64,000 nucleotides of DNA from Paenibacillus camerounensis (GCF_000723885.1 NZ_CCDG010000003.1:62001-126000); one strand, 5' to 3'. Positions 25,353 to 35,219 are shown, numbered from the stretch's first letter. The notes: generated from the letters alone by a model not told the origin. Program-made: numbers and translations.

Positions 25353-26237
25353 ATGCAAAAAGTAAATTCACGCAACAAACCGCCGCTGATTCCGCTGAAC
25401 GGGCCGCTGCGCCATACGGTGGATATAGCTTTAATTTTGATTGGTTCATTCATTACCGGTCTCGGGTTCAATCTGTTTTTTCTGCCGAACCAGATCGCTT
25501 CGGGGGGAGTATCGGGCTTGTCGGTGCTTGCCGACGAGTGGTTCGGCGCTGAGCCGGCTTTTACCCAGTGGGCGCTGAACATTCCGTTATTTATTCTCGG
25601 GGTTATTTTCCTCGGCAAGCAATACGGTATGCGCTCCCTGCTGGGCAGCTTCGTGCTGCCGTTGTTTATCTACCTGACCAAGGACGGTCCGGTTCCGACG
25701 ACCAATCCGCTGCTTGCCTCCATTTATGGAGGGATTGCAGTAGGGCTCGGGCTGGGTCTGGTATTCCGCGGACGCGGGTCAACAGGCGGGCTGACGATTG
25801 CAGCGCAGATTATCCAGAAGATCACCGGCTTCAGCTTTTCGCTGTCAGTCGTGCTGCTGGACGGTACAGTTATTACATTAGCCGCATTTGTGCTGGGGAT
25901 GGAGCAGGCGATGTATGCATTGATTGGCCTGTTCGTGACCGGGAGAGTGATCAACGCGCTGGAGATGGGCTTCAGTGTGACCAAGGTGGCCTATATCATC
26001 TCTGATCACACAGAGGCGATCTCCCAGGCGATTCTGAATGACCTGGACCGCGGGCTGACCAAGCTGAACGCACAGGGCGGCTATACCGGTGATAACCGGG
26101 TGGTGCTGATGGCAGTTGTAGGCCAGAACGAGATTACCCGGCTAAAAGCGATTGTCCGGTCCGTTGATCCGGGTGCATTTGTAATCATTACTGAGGCCCA
26201 TGAGGTGCTTGGTGAAGGATTTAAAAGAGAAGCGTAG
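25353..26237 (+). CDS. YitT-family membrane protein (YvjA-like)
   Basis: The 294-residue protein has about five to six hydrophobic segments between residues 20 and 190 (starting with TVDIALILIGSFITGLGFNL) and a C-terminal DUF2179 domain of about 80 residues (KVAYIISDHTEAISQAILND, then GGYTGDNRVVLMAVV). This is the YitT/DUF161-DUF2179 family, whose transport or signalling role is not established. Its position after prfB matches yvjA in Bacillus subtilis. The ATG follows AAGGAGAAGC. A terminator lies 10 bases after the stop. Confidence 0.9.
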   Translation: MQKVNSRNKPPLIPLNGPLRHTVDIALILIGSFITGLGFNLFFLPNQIASGGVSGLSVLADEWFGAEPAFTQWALNIPLFILGVIFLGKQYGMRSLLGSFVLPLFIYLTKDGPVPTTNPLLASIYGGIAVGLGLGLVFRGRGSTGGLTIAAQIIQKITGFSFSLSVVLLDGTVITLAAFVLGMEQAMYALIGLFVTGRVINALEMGFSVTKVAYIISDHTEAISQAILNDLDRGLTKLNAQGGYTGDNRVVLMAVVGQNEITRLKAIVRSVDPGAFVIITEAHEVLGEGFKREA

Positions 26238-26245
26238 AATCTCCA

Positions 26246-26272
26246 AGAGAGAAGTCTGCACTTCTCTTTTTT
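26246..26272 (+). terminator. Terminator after the YitT-family gene
   Basis: AGAGAAGT pairs with ACTTCTCT across a four-base loop, followed by TTTTT. Confidence 0.85.
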
Positions 26273-26308
26273 ATATATCAAACCTACCAATAAAGTTAAC
26301 GTAAGATG

Positions 26309-26337
26309 TTGTATTTATATTAATTCGGTCGTATAAT
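26309..26337 (+). promoter_or_regulatory. Promoter of the arginine operon with overlapping ArgR/AhrC-like operator
   Basis: TTGTAT (26309-26314), 17 bases and a perfect TATAAT (26332-26337) form a sigma-A promoter. TGTATTTATATTAA at 26310-26323 matches the arginine box TGAATWWWWATTCA at 12 of 14 positions and covers the -35 and spacer, so a bound arginine repressor would block RNA polymerase. Confidence 0.6.
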
Positions 26338-26389
26338 AATACATATTTGCAGGACGGTATGTATGGATATCAACAGTTAGAAAGCGGGG

Positions 26390-27445
26390 ATGACAGTGGC
26401 AGGCAAGCTGAGAGCGGCGATAGTGGGGTCAACGGGATACGGGGGCGTGGAGCTGATCAGGCTTTTGCAGAACCATCCGGATATAGAAATTACATCAGTA
26501 ATCTCTTCATCAAGTGCCGGAGAGCCGATTGAGCAGGGTTTTCCGCATTTGACGGGAATTGTGGAGCGGAAGCTGGACGGTGTTGATCCGGCGGAGATCG
26601 CGGGCAGGGCAGATGTAGTATTCACGGCAACACCGTCAGGTGTGAGTGCCAGGCTGGTGCCGCAGCTGCTGGAGGCAGGCCTGAAGGTTGTAGATCTGTC
26701 CGGGGATTTCCGGCTGAAGGACGGAGCGGAGTATGAGCAGTGGTATAAGCATACGGCTCCGCCCGCTGAATATCTGGAGCAGGCTGTATACGGGTTATGC
26801 GAGGTGTATGGTGAGCGTGCTGCAGGAGTTGATTTTATCTCCAATCCGGGATGTTACCCTACCGCTACGCTGCTGGGACTGATTCCTGCGGTAGAGGCAG
26901 GCTGGATCAAGCCGGAGAGTATCATTATTGATGCGAAGTCGGGTATTTCGGGAGCGGGACGCGGCGTGAATCTGGGCGTTCATTATGCCGAGGTCAATGA
27001 GAACTTCAAGGCCTATAAGGTCAACAAGCATCAGCATATTCCGGAGATTGAGCAGGTACTTACCGATATTTCCGGTGAAAAGGTAACCGTGACCTTCACA
27101 ACGCATCTGGTGCCGATGACCCGGGGAATTATGAGCACGATGTATGCAGGAATGAACGGGACTTATAGCGAGCAGGATTTTGTGGAACTATACCGTAAGT
27201 ATTATGCAGGGCGGTCTTTTGTGCGTGTCCGTGAGGCCGGAGTGCTTCCGGCGACCAAAGAGGTCAGCGGCTCGAACTACTGCGACATCGGCTTCTCCGC
27301 AGATGCACGTACAGGACGGGTAACGATTGTGTCTGTGATCGACAATATTGTTAAAGGTGCAGCAGGGCAAGCGATTCAGAATCTGAATTTGATGATGGGA
27401 TGGGAGGAAACCCGTGGCCTTGGTTACACACCAGTGTATCCGTAA
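26390..27445 (+). CDS. argC: N-acetyl-gamma-glutamyl-phosphate reductase
   Basis: ArgC reduces N-acetylglutamyl phosphate to the semialdehyde with NADPH, the third step towards ornithine. The 351-residue protein has the nucleotide-binding GSTGYGG at 13-19 and the catalytic cysteine C155 in SNPGCYPTA, followed by the conserved GISGAGR segment. Length is standard. It is the first gene of argCJBDF. The start is the ATG at 26390 or possibly the GTG two codons later, since the GGGG ribosome site sits directly upstream. Regulation by an arginine repressor is suggested by the operator-like site. Confidence 0.97.
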   Translation: MTVAGKLRAAIVGSTGYGGVELIRLLQNHPDIEITSVISSSSAGEPIEQGFPHLTGIVERKLDGVDPAEIAGRADVVFTATPSGVSARLVPQLLEAGLKVVDLSGDFRLKDGAEYEQWYKHTAPPAEYLEQAVYGLCEVYGERAAGVDFISNPGCYPTATLLGLIPAVEAGWIKPESIIIDAKSGISGAGRGVNLGVHYAEVNENFKAYKVNKHQHIPEIEQVLTDISGEKVTVTFTTHLVPMTRGIMSTMYAGMNGTYSEQDFVELYRKYYAGRSFVRVREAGVLPATKEVSGSNYCDIGFSADARTGRVTIVSVIDNIVKGAAGQAIQNLNLMMGWEETRGLGYTPVYP

Positions 27446-27466
27446 GGTTCAGCGGTCAAACATACA

Positions 27467-28699
27467 ATGAGCATAAATCAGCCATATACCGTCGTGGAAG
27501 GCGGAAGCATTACCGCGCCAAAGGGTTTTACCTCTGCAGGACTGCACTGCGGCCTCAAAAAAACAACCCGCAACGATCTGGGAGTCATCCTCTGTGAGGT
27601 TCCGGCAACGGCTGCGGCTGTGTATACAACGAATGTATTTCAGGCTGCACCGCTTAAAGTAACCCGGGAAAGTCTTGCGGATGGTATCCTGCAGGCGGTT
27701 ATCGTGAACAGCGGAAATGCCAACGCATGTACAGGTGAGCAGGGCGAAGCCGATGCTTATGAGATGCGTGCAGCTGCGGCCAACGCGCTTGGCGTGAGTG
27801 AGCAGAATGTTGCAGTAGCTTCAACTGGAGTGATCGGTGAGCTGCTGAAGATGGACCGTGTGCGTACCGGGATTGCCGGCATTCAGGAGAAGCTGGATGG
27901 AGGCGCCTCCGGAGCGGAGGAGTTCAGTCAGGCTATTTTAACAACCGATCTGGTGAAAAAAGAATGCTGTGTCACAGTGTCAGTCGGCGGAGAAGAAGTA
28001 ACGATTGCCGGTGCGGCCAAGGGCTCGGGGATGATCCATCCGAATATGGCCACGATGCTGGGCTTCATGACGACGGATGCCCTGATTGACGGGGAAGATC
28101 TGCAGAGCCTGCTGCGTACCGCTACTAATGCTACTTTTAATATGATCACAGTTGACGGGGATACAAGCACGAACGATATGCTGGTAACGATGGCCAGCGG
28201 TCTGGCCGGTAATGAGAAGCTGACGCGGCTGCATGCGGACTGGGATGCTTTTGCCGCAGCGTTTACCCATGTGTGCCGGCATCTGGCGATGGCGATTGCG
28301 AGAGACGGTGAGGGTGCGACCAAACTGATTGAGGTACAGATCAGCGGTGCAGTGCATGATGAGGCTGCCGGAGCGATTGCGAAGACGGTGGTAGGTTCAA
28401 GTCTGGTGAAATCGGCGATTTTTGGGGCGGATGCCAACTGGGGCCGGATTATTGCCGCCGTTGGACGCGCCGGTGTTCCGGTGTCGCCCGAGAAGGTAGA
28501 TTTTTCACTTGGTGAGATCGAAGTGCTGCGCCAGTCGCGCCCGGTGGCTTTTGATGAGGAACAGGCTCTTCACTATCTGCAAAAGACCGATACGGTGCTG
28601 ATTACCGTAGCTCTGGCTGACGGCGAAGGCAAAGCTACAGCCTGGGGCTGTGACCTCACTTATGATTATGTGCGGATTAATGCTGCATACCGTACCTGA
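27467..28699 (+). CDS. argJ: Bifunctional glutamate N-acetyltransferase / amino-acid acetyltransferase
   Basis: ArgJ transfers the acetyl group from N-acetylornithine to glutamate, recycling it, and in bifunctional forms also uses acetyl-CoA. The 410-residue precursor contains the self-cleavage site: T196 in PNMATMLGF becomes the N-terminal nucleophile of the beta chain. The preceding KGSGMIHP motif is conserved. No separate argA was seen here, which is consistent with a bifunctional enzyme, but bifunctionality itself is inferred. It starts 21 bases after argC; no strong ribosome site is evident, so coupling to argC is possible. Confidence 0.96.
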   Translation: MSINQPYTVVEGGSITAPKGFTSAGLHCGLKKTTRNDLGVILCEVPATAAAVYTTNVFQAAPLKVTRESLADGILQAVIVNSGNANACTGEQGEADAYEMRAAAANALGVSEQNVAVASTGVIGELLKMDRVRTGIAGIQEKLDGGASGAEEFSQAILTTDLVKKECCVTVSVGGEEVTIAGAAKGSGMIHPNMATMLGFMTTDALIDGEDLQSLLRTATNATFNMITVDGDTSTNDMLVTMASGLAGNEKLTRLHADWDAFAAAFTHVCRHLAMAIARDGEGATKLIEVQISGAVHDEAAGAIAKTVVGSSLVKSAIFGADANWGRIIAAVGRAGVPVSPEKVDFSLGEIEVLRQSRPVAFDEEQALHYLQKTDTVLITVALADGEGKATAWGCDLTYDYVRINAAYRT

Positions 28700-28738
28700 C
28701 GGGCGGCTGGCATACAACCATAGGGAGGGTAACGGATA

Positions 28739-29542
28739 ATGAGTGACCAGAAGATAGAAAGGCTGTTTGTGATGAAATGCGGCGGGAGTACGCTGGCTGC
28801 GCTGCCGGATTCTTTTTTTGAGGATTTGCGTGAGCTGCAGGACAGCGGGGTTCAGCCTGTGATTGTACACGGCGGCGGACCGGCGATCTCGGAGAATCTG
28901 GCGAAGCTGGGGATTGAGAGCCGTTTTGTGAACGGACTGCGGGTGACGACGGAGGAAGTACTGGATGTTGTAGAGATGACGCTGGCAGGCAGCATCAACA
29001 AGGCGATTGTCCGCAGAATCCAGGGCAGCGGCGGGCAGGCTCTAGGCTTGTCCGGTGTGGACGGCAATCTGATACTGGCACAGCCTGTAGCCAACAGCGA
29101 TGAAGTAGGGCAGGTCGGCGAGGTGACCGGGGTTAAGGCGGAGATCGTTCAAGGAATTCTCGCACTCGGCTACATTCCGGTTATTGCACCTATTGGTGTA
29201 GATGCCGGGGGGCAGCGTTACAATATCAATGCGGATACGGCGGCTGGGGCGGTGGCTTCTTTTGTGAAGTCGCCTTCGATGATTGTGGTCACGGATGTTC
29301 CCGGGATTATGCGCGTAATGGACGGTGAAAAGGTCGTGCTGCCGTCAGTCACTGTGACAGAGATCGAAGAGCTGATTGCCGGCGGTGAGATTTACGGCGG
29401 GATGATTCCGAAAGTGCGTGCGGCGATGGACTGCATCCAGGGCAGTGTGTCTGAGGTGGTTATTGTAGACGGCAAGGAGCCGCAGGTGCTGAGCAGGGTG
29501 CTGGGCGGGGAGAAGCTGGGGACGAGAATTATCCGTTCATAG
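28739..29542 (+). CDS. argB: Acetylglutamate kinase
   Basis: ArgB phosphorylates N-acetylglutamate, the committed and often arginine-inhibited step. The 267-residue protein has the amino-acid-kinase fold: MKCGGSTLAAL near the N-terminus, VHGGGPAISENL near 43-54, and the C-terminal GGMIPKVRAAMDCI segment. The N-terminus is short, without the extra helix seen in strongly arginine-sensitive hexameric enzymes, so feedback control may be weak; that is inference. The ATG follows GGGAGGG. It lies between argJ and argD in the operon. Confidence 0.96.
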   Translation: MSDQKIERLFVMKCGGSTLAALPDSFFEDLRELQDSGVQPVIVHGGGPAISENLAKLGIESRFVNGLRVTTEEVLDVVEMTLAGSINKAIVRRIQGSGGQALGLSGVDGNLILAQPVANSDEVGQVGEVTGVKAEIVQGILALGYIPVIAPIGVDAGGQRYNINADTAAGAVASFVKSPSMIVVTDVPGIMRVMDGEKVVLPSVTVTEIEELIAGGEIYGGMIPKVRAAMDCIQGSVSEVVIVDGKEPQVLSRVLGGEKLGTRIIRS

Positions 29543-29644
29543 TATTGGTAAGATGGAGTGGAGACAAGCCGGAAGTCAATATGTGTTGCCAAAATATAGC
29601 GCTGCCGGTTTACCGGAAGCAGCATGGTGGGAGAGTGACTAAGA

Positions 29645-30931
29645 ATGAGTGAGCTTACACAGGCGGAAAACAATTCTTTAACAGGGGCTGCGGATACCCG
29701 TTCAGGGAAAACGGAGGTTCAGGAGGCTGCTCCTGCCAAGCTGAGTGCGGTATTCCCGTCCTATGCCAGATATGATCTGAGTCTGGTTAAGGGCAAAGGC
29801 AGCTGGGTCTGGGATGACCAGGGCAACAAGTACCTCGACTTCATGTGCGGGCTGGCGGTAACCAGCCTGGGACACGCTCCCGAGAAGGTCGGCGAGAAGC
29901 TGAAGGCACAGATTGATACGTTATGGCATGTCTCGAACCTGTTTCACATTCCGGGGCAGGACCGGGTAGCGGCGCTGCTTACGGATAACAGCTGTGCGGA
30001 TCAGGTGTTCTTTTGCAACAGCGGGGCGGAAGCGAATGAAGCTGCGATTAAGCTGGCCCGCCGCTATCACCAGAAGGTGAAGGGCACAGGCCGCTATGAA
30101 ATTATTACGTTTGAGCAGTCCTTCCATGGACGCACCTTGGCGACACTGACCGCAACGGGCCAGCAAAAGGTAAAAGAAGGCTTCCTGCCGCTGCCGGGCG
30201 GATTCAAGACGGTGCCTCTGCATGATCTGCCGGCGCTGAAGGCAGCCATTACGGACCATACTGCAGCTATCATGCTGGAGATGATCCTGGCCGAAGGCGG
30301 TGTGCTGGAGGTAGAGCAGGAGTTCTTGAACGCTGTGGTTGAGCTGTGCAACGAGCACGGCCTGCTGCTGATCGTAGATGAAGTGCAGACCGGCATGGGC
30401 CGTACGGGTAAGCTGTTTGCGCATCAGCATTACGGGATTGAGCCGGATATTTTCACACTGGCAAAAGGCGTAGCCAGCGGGTTCCCGGCAGGCGTTATGC
30501 TGGGCAAAGGTTATTTGCGTGAAGCATTCAGCCCCGGCAGCCATGCAAGTACCTTCGGGGGAACGCCGCTGGCGGCAGCGGTGATGGAAGCGACGATCGA
30601 GACGATGCTCGAAGACGAGCTGCCGCAGCGCGCCGGGGAGATGGGCGAGTTCCTGCGCAGCCTGCTGAGAGAGAAGCTGGCGGATACGCCGTTCGTGAAG
30701 GAAGTACGCGGCAAGGGTCTCTTGATCGGAATCGAATGCACAGAGGCCGTAGGCGATATTGTACAGGCCGGACAGAAGCAGGGGCTGCTGTTCGTGCAGG
30801 CCGGACCGAATGTAATCCGGCTGCTGCCTAATCTATATGTGAGCACTGAGGAGATCCGCCAGGCGGTGGACATTCTTGTTCCGCTCATTCATACTTATGC
30901 TAACAAAGAAAGCGGGGAGGCACATTCATGA
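29645..30931 (+). CDS. argD: Acetylornithine aminotransferase
   Basis: ArgD is a class III PLP aminotransferase that converts N-acetylglutamate semialdehyde to N-acetylornithine. The 428-residue product has the VDEVQTGMGRTG motif and the PLP lysine K274 in TLAKGVASG. The first about 35 residues (MSELTQAENNSLTGAADTRS...) are a polar extension not usual in the family; the core starts near AKLSAVFPSYARYD. A later start would remove it, but GGGAGAG lies near the chosen ATG. The stop overlaps the argF start by four bases (ATGA). Confidence 0.95.
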   Translation: MSELTQAENNSLTGAADTRSGKTEVQEAAPAKLSAVFPSYARYDLSLVKGKGSWVWDDQGNKYLDFMCGLAVTSLGHAPEKVGEKLKAQIDTLWHVSNLFHIPGQDRVAALLTDNSCADQVFFCNSGAEANEAAIKLARRYHQKVKGTGRYEIITFEQSFHGRTLATLTATGQQKVKEGFLPLPGGFKTVPLHDLPALKAAITDHTAAIMLEMILAEGGVLEVEQEFLNAVVELCNEHGLLLIVDEVQTGMGRTGKLFAHQHYGIEPDIFTLAKGVASGFPAGVMLGKGYLREAFSPGSHASTFGGTPLAAAVMEATIETMLEDELPQRAGEMGEFLRSLLREKLADTPFVKEVRGKGLLIGIECTEAVGDIVQAGQKQGLLFVQAGPNVIRLLPNLYVSTEEIRQAVDILVPLIHTYANKESGEAHS

Positions 30932-31896
30932 GCCAGAGTGTACAAAGCGGGAAGCTGGCGATCGCAGAGCAGCTCAAAGGCCGTGATCTGCTGGAGCTGA
31001 ACGATTACAGCCCGGAGGAAATCACGTATCTGATTGATCTGGCTATCGAGCTGAAGAAGAAGCAAAAGAACGGCGAGGTTTACCAGCCGCTGAAAGGCAA
31101 AACGATCGGACTTATTTTTGAAAAATCCTCGACCCGCACACGCGTGTCCTTCGAGGTCGGCATGTATCAGCTCGGCGGCCATGCACTGTTCCTAAGCAAA
31201 AATGACATCCAGCTCGGCCGCGGCGAGACTGTGGGCGATACGGCTCAGGTGATGTCACGCTATCTTGACGGCATCATGATCCGTACCTTCGGCCATGATA
31301 AGGTTGAGGACCTGGCGCGTTACGCTTCTGTGCCTGTAATCAACGGCCTGAGCGACCTGGCACACCCTTGTCAGGTGCTGGCGGACTATCAGACCGTATA
31401 TGAGCACAAAGGCAAGCTGAAGGGCCTCAAGCTCGCTTACATCGGCGACGGCAACAACATGGCTCACTCCCTGCTGATCGGCGGCGCCAAGCTGGGCGTG
31501 CATGTCTCAGTTGCCGGACCGGAAGGCTATGAGCCTGACCCGGCTGTCGTTGCTGAAGCGCGTGAGATCGCCAAGGGGACAGGCGCTAACATCGTAGTCA
31601 CCCGCAGCCCGCAGGAAGCGGTTCAGGATGCTGACGTGATCTACACCGACGTGTGGGCGAGCATGGGCTTTGAAGCCGAGCAGCTGGCACGTGAAGCGGC
31701 GTTCAAGGACTACCAGGTCAACGAGGATCTGGTAAAAGGCGCGAAGAGTGATTACCTGTTCCTACACTGCCTGCCGGCCCACCGCGAGGAAGAGGTCAGC
31801 ACCGGCGTAATCGACGGCCCGAACTCGGTCATCTTCGACCAGGCCGAGAACCGCCTGCATGCGCAGAAGGCGCTGATGGCTGCTTTGATGGGCTAA
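30928..31896 (+). CDS. argF: Ornithine carbamoyltransferase
   Basis: ArgF joins carbamoyl phosphate to ornithine to form citrulline. The 322-residue protein has the carbamoyl-phosphate-binding SSTRTR at 67-72, HPCQ at 146-149 and the ornithine-binding HCLPAHR motif near residue 273. It is translationally coupled to argD. A 20-base near-copy of its 3' coding sequence (31841-31860) recurs just past the stop at 31925-31944, a sign of a local duplication or of a lost longer tail. The remaining two arginine genes follow after a gap of 485 bases. Confidence 0.97.
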   Translation: MSQSVQSGKLAIAEQLKGRDLLELNDYSPEEITYLIDLAIELKKKQKNGEVYQPLKGKTIGLIFEKSSTRTRVSFEVGMYQLGGHALFLSKNDIQLGRGETVGDTAQVMSRYLDGIMIRTFGHDKVEDLARYASVPVINGLSDLAHPCQVLADYQTVYEHKGKLKGLKLAYIGDGNNMAHSLLIGGAKLGVHVSVAGPEGYEPDPAVVAEAREIAKGTGANIVVTRSPQEAVQDADVIYTDVWASMGFEAEQLAREAAFKDYQVNEDLVKGAKSDYLFLHCLPAHREEEVSTGVIDGPNSVIFDQAENRLHAQKALMAALMG

Positions 31897-32381
31897 TGTT
31901 TTTAATCCAGGGCGAAGCCCGGATAGGCCGAGAATCGCCTGCATCTGCCAGAGTCATTATTTAAGAAATTGCAGTTTTGAATCTGCAAAGGACTTAGAGG
32001 TCTTATACTATATAAAACACTATATAGGATGGACTTGGCTTTTAGAGTTGTGATCCGGTGTTAAGGATGAAAGTATTCTGCAGAAATTAACTTGAATTTA
32101 GAATGAATATTAAGGGAAAAGTGGCGGAGGGGAATTTTGGAACTGTAAGAGCGGCAGCGTCCGCCTTTGTCTGCGGATTTCAACCGCGAACGCGGTACAA
32201 ATCAGGAAATCTGCAGACAACAGCGGCTGGAAGTCCAAATATTCTCTGGAGTCACGGCTTAACCCAAAATAGGGGCCTCTAATTCAATCTATATAGTTGC
32301 AGCTTGCGTCCGGGCACCGGAGCTTAACTCTTTTGCCAGCGTCCATCCTATACCCCCACACTGAAAGGAAGTTGCACCCCC
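31897..32381. other. argF-argG intergenic region
   Basis: No gene was found. The left end holds a near-copy of an argF 3' segment at 31925-31944 and a weak GGGC/GCCC hairpin. The middle is AT-rich. At 32093-32106, TGAATTTAGAATGA matches the arginine box at 11 of 14 positions, and TAGAAT within it could serve as a -10. The right part is occupied by copy 2 of the palindromic repeat. No terminator with a T-run was seen after argF. Confidence 0.5.
32121..32254. repeat. Palindromic intergenic repeat, copy 2
   Basis: A shorter relative of the copy at 23892-24062, in the same orientation. Shared blocks include TTTGGAACTGTA, GCGTCCGCCT, ACCGCGAAC.GCGGT, AAATCAGGAAATCTG, GACAACAGCGGC and GGAAGTCCAAA. 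GTCTGC.GATTTC pairs with GAAATCTGCAGAC, and TTTTGGA near the left end pairs with TCCAAA near the right. It lacks the AAGCTTTTC hairpin segment of copy 1. Confidence 0.8.
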
Positions 32382-33617
32382 ATGCCTAAAGAAAAAATTG
32401 TACTCGCCTATTCCGGCGGGCTGGATACCTCAGTCATTCTGAAATGGCTGAAAGAAACCTATGATGCGGAGATTATCGCCTTCACTGCCGATATCGGCCA
32501 GAAGGAAGAGCTGGACGGTCTGGAGGAAAAAGCGCTGGCCACCGGCGCATCAAAGGTCTATATCGACGATTTGCGCGACGAGTTTGCGAATGACTTCATC
32601 TACCCGATGTTCCAGTCGGGTGCTTTGTATGAAGGCCAATACCTGCTGGGGACAAGCATTGCCCGTCCGCTGATTGCCAAGCGTATGGTGGACATTGCAA
32701 TCGCCGAAGGCGCTACTGCAATTGCCCACGGCGCAACCGGCAAAGGTAATGACCAGGTCCGCTTCGAGCTGAACGCGGCGGCCTTGTCGCCAAGCATCAA
32801 GGTGATTGCGCCTTGGCGGCTGGAAGAGTTCCGCAACCAGTTCCCGGGCCGCGCGGAAATGATCGCCTACGCTGAGGCTAACGGTATTCCGGTACAGGCT
32901 TCGGCTGCTAAGCCGTATTCGATGGACCGCAACCTGCTGCACATCAGCTATGAGAGCGGCGTACTGGAAGATCCCTGGTTCGATCCAAGTGCACCGGAGA
33001 ACAAAGAAATGTTCCTGCTCAGCAATGCCCCGGAAGACGCACCGGATGAAGCTGAGTATCTGGAGCTGGATTTCCTTAAGGGCGACTGTGTAGCGCTGAA
33101 CGGTGAAGCCTTGACTCCGCTGCAGGTAATGGAGAAGCTGAATGAGCTCGGCGGCAAGCACGGGATCGGACGCGTCGATATGGTGGAGAACCGTTTTGTC
33201 GGCATGAAGAGCCGCGGCGTCTATGAGACTCCAGGCGGAACCATCCTGTTCACCGCACACCGCAAAATGGAATCCATCACTATGGACCGTGAAGTGATGA
33301 ACCTGCGCGACAGCCTGATTACCCGTTACAGCACTCTGGTGTATAACGGATTCTGGTTCGCGCCTGAGCGCCTTGCACTGCAGGCACTGGTGAACGAGAG
33401 CCAGAAGAACGTAACCGGTACGGTTCGCGTGAAGCTGTACAAAGGCAACATCATCGGCGCCGGCGTGAAATCACCGGTCAGCCTGTACAATCCGGACATT
33501 GCGACAATGGAAGCAGACCCGACTCAGGCCTATGATCAGGGGGATGCAACAGGCTTCATCCGCCTGAATGCACTGCGTCTGAAGGTTTCCTCCGGCGTAG
33601 CAGAATCTAATAAGTAG
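32382..33617 (+). CDS. argG: Argininosuccinate synthase
   Basis: ArgG condenses citrulline and aspartate using ATP. The 411-residue protein starts [17 protein letters not shown] with the PP-loop ATP pyrophosphatase motif SGGLDTS at 11-17. Further on it has [15 protein letters not shown] and [14 protein letters not shown]. The ATG follows AAAGGAAG. argH follows after 88 bases that include a stem-loop without a T-run, so both are likely on one transcript. Confidence 0.97.
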   Translation: MPKEKIVLAYSGGLDTSVILKWLKETYDAEIIAFTADIGQKEELDGLEEKALATGASKVYIDDLRDEFANDFIYPMFQSGALYEGQYLLGTSIARPLIAKRMVDIAIAEGATAIAHGATGKGNDQVRFELNAAALSPSIKVIAPWRLEEFRNQFPGRAEMIAYAEANGIPVQASAAKPYSMDRNLLHISYESGVLEDPWFDPSAPENKEMFLLSNAPEDAPDEAEYLELDFLKGDCVALNGEALTPLQVMEKLNELGGKHGIGRVDMVENRFVGMKSRGVYETPGGTILFTAHRKMESITMDREVMNLRDSLITRYSTLVYNGFWFAPERLALQALVNESQKNVTGTVRVKLYKGNIIGAGVKSPVSLYNPDIATMEADPTQAYDQGDATGFIRLNALRLKVSSGVAESNK

Positions 33618-33639
33618 AATATTTTAAAATATGGATACC

Positions 33640-33678
33640 AGAAGGCCGTTCCTCCGACAGGACAGGAGCGGCCCTTCT
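33640..33678 (+). other. Stem-loop between argG and argH
   Basis: AGAAGG.CCG..CCT pairs with AGG..CGG.CCTTCT. No T-run follows, so a processing or stability element, or a weak terminator, is more likely than a full stop. Confidence 0.45.
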
Positions 33679-33705
33679 ATCGTCCATTAGAGGAGGACAC
33701 ATCAG

Positions 33706-35121
33706 GTGAGCAAGCTTTGGGGCGGTCGGTTTACAAAAGGTACAAACAAGCTGGTGGAGGAGTATACAGCATCCATCGGATTCGATAAGGCACTGGCCGA
33801 AGAGGATGTGCAGGGCAGTCTGGCCCATGTCACGATGCTGGGCAAATGCGGTATCCTTCCGCAGGAGGATGTTGAGACGATCAAAGCCGGCTTGAACAAG
33901 GTGCTGGACAAGGTCCGTGCAGGTGAGATCGAATTCTCCGTAGCGGATGAAGACATTCATATGAATATTGAGAAGAATCTGATCGAAGAAATCGGACCTG
34001 TCGGCGGCAAGCTGCATACCGGACGCAGCCGTAACGACCAGGTAGCGACAGATATGCATCTGTATCTCCGTAACCGGGTGGTCGAGTTCGTCGGCCTGCT
34101 GCATGAGCTGCAGGAAGCCCTGATTGAACAGGCTAAAGACAATGTGGACACGATTGTGCCGGGCTATACGCATCTGCAGCGCGCACAGCCGATTCTGTTC
34201 GCCCATCACCTGCTGGCATACGTGTCGATGTTCCGCCGGGACGCGGAGCGCCTGACAGACAGCTACAAGCGGATCAACGTGCTGCCGCTGGGCGCCGGGG
34301 CACTGGCCGGAACAACGTTCCCGATTGACCGTCATTTTGTGGCGGAGCAGCTTGGCTTCGACAGTGTGTATGAGAATAGCCTGGACGCTGTCAGCGACCG
34401 CGACTTTATCGTCGAGTTCCTGGCTAACGCCGCGCTGATCATGACCCACCTGTCCCGGCTCAGCGAAGAGCTGGTGCTGTGGAGCAGCACCGAGTTCAGC
34501 TTCGTAGAGCTGGATGATGCGTTCTGCACCGGCAGCAGCATTATGCCGCAGAAGAAAAACCCTGACGTACCTGAGCTGGTACGCGGCAAAACAGGCCGTG
34601 TCTACGGCAACCTGATCGGTCTCCTGACCGTGCTGAAATCTCTGCCGCTGGCATATAACAAGGACATGCAGGAAGACAAGGAAGGTATGTTTGATACAGT
34701 AGCTACGCTGACAGGCGCCTTGCAGCTGTTCGCTCCAATGATCGCTACCATGAAGGTGAATAAGGGCCGGATGCGTGAAGCGGTTAACACTGACTTCTCC
34801 AACGCCACTGACATTGCGGACTTCCTGGTTGGTAAAGGCTTGCCTTTCCGCCAGGCGCATGAGGTCATCGGCAAAACGGTGCTATACTGCATCAACGAAG
34901 GTAAATTCCTGCTTGATCTGACGCTGGATGAATTCAAGCAGTTCTCTCCGCTGTTCGACGACCAGATCTATGCTGTTCTGCAGCCTGAGGCTGTAGTGAA
35001 TGCCCGTAACGTGTACGGCGGTACCGCCACTGTACAGGTCAAAGCGGCGATTGAGCGTGCCGAGGCCTCCCTGCTTGAAGCGGGCAAGTGGGTAGCGCAG
35101 CATGCAGGCAGTGCTGAATAA
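33706..35121 (+). CDS. argH: Argininosuccinate lyase
   Basis: ArgH cleaves argininosuccinate to arginine and fumarate. The 471-residue protein belongs to the fumarase/aspartase superfamily and has the signature [12 protein letters not shown] around 276-287, where S277/S278 lie on the catalytic loop, and the N-terminal [11 protein letters not shown]. It begins with GTG behind AGAGGAGGA. It ends the arginine block; a bidirectional terminator separates it from the convergent esterase gene. Confidence 0.97.
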   Translation: MSKLWGGRFTKGTNKLVEEYTASIGFDKALAEEDVQGSLAHVTMLGKCGILPQEDVETIKAGLNKVLDKVRAGEIEFSVADEDIHMNIEKNLIEEIGPVGGKLHTGRSRNDQVATDMHLYLRNRVVEFVGLLHELQEALIEQAKDNVDTIVPGYTHLQRAQPILFAHHLLAYVSMFRRDAERLTDSYKRINVLPLGAGALAGTTFPIDRHFVAEQLGFDSVYENSLDAVSDRDFIVEFLANAALIMTHLSRLSEELVLWSSTEFSFVELDDAFCTGSSIMPQKKNPDVPELVRGKTGRVYGNLIGLLTVLKSLPLAYNKDMQEDKEGMFDTVATLTGALQLFAPMIATMKVNKGRMREAVNTDFSNATDIADFLVGKGLPFRQAHEVIGKTVLYCINEGKFLLDLTLDEFKQFSPLFDDQIYAVLQPEAVVNARNVYGGTATVQVKAAIERAEASLLEAGKWVAQHAGSAE

Positions 35122-35168
35122 GCAGCTTGTCTAAGGCTTAGCACAACAGGCGCAATCAGACTAAATAA

Positions 35169-35219
35169 CAAAAGACTGTCCTCACCGCAGTAACGATATG
35201 CGGGAAGGGCAGTCTTTTA
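35169..35219. terminator. Bidirectional terminator between argH and the esterase gene
   Basis: AAAAGACTG.CC and GG.CAGTCTTTT pair over 35169-35218, with A/T runs on both ends serving both converging genes. Confidence 0.85.

Noticed and set aside
26347..26532. A 61-codon frame overlapping the start of argC, as a possible leader peptide
   Set aside because: It runs deep into argC, is not enriched in arginine codons and lies beside no attenuator hairpin.
33607..34860. A 417-codon minus-strand frame opposite argH, and similar long frames opposite argD, argG and the MinJ-like gene
   Set aside because: These arise from GC-rich third positions in well-supported genes; the translated products look like shadow sequence (rich in His, Gln, Arg) with no family features.
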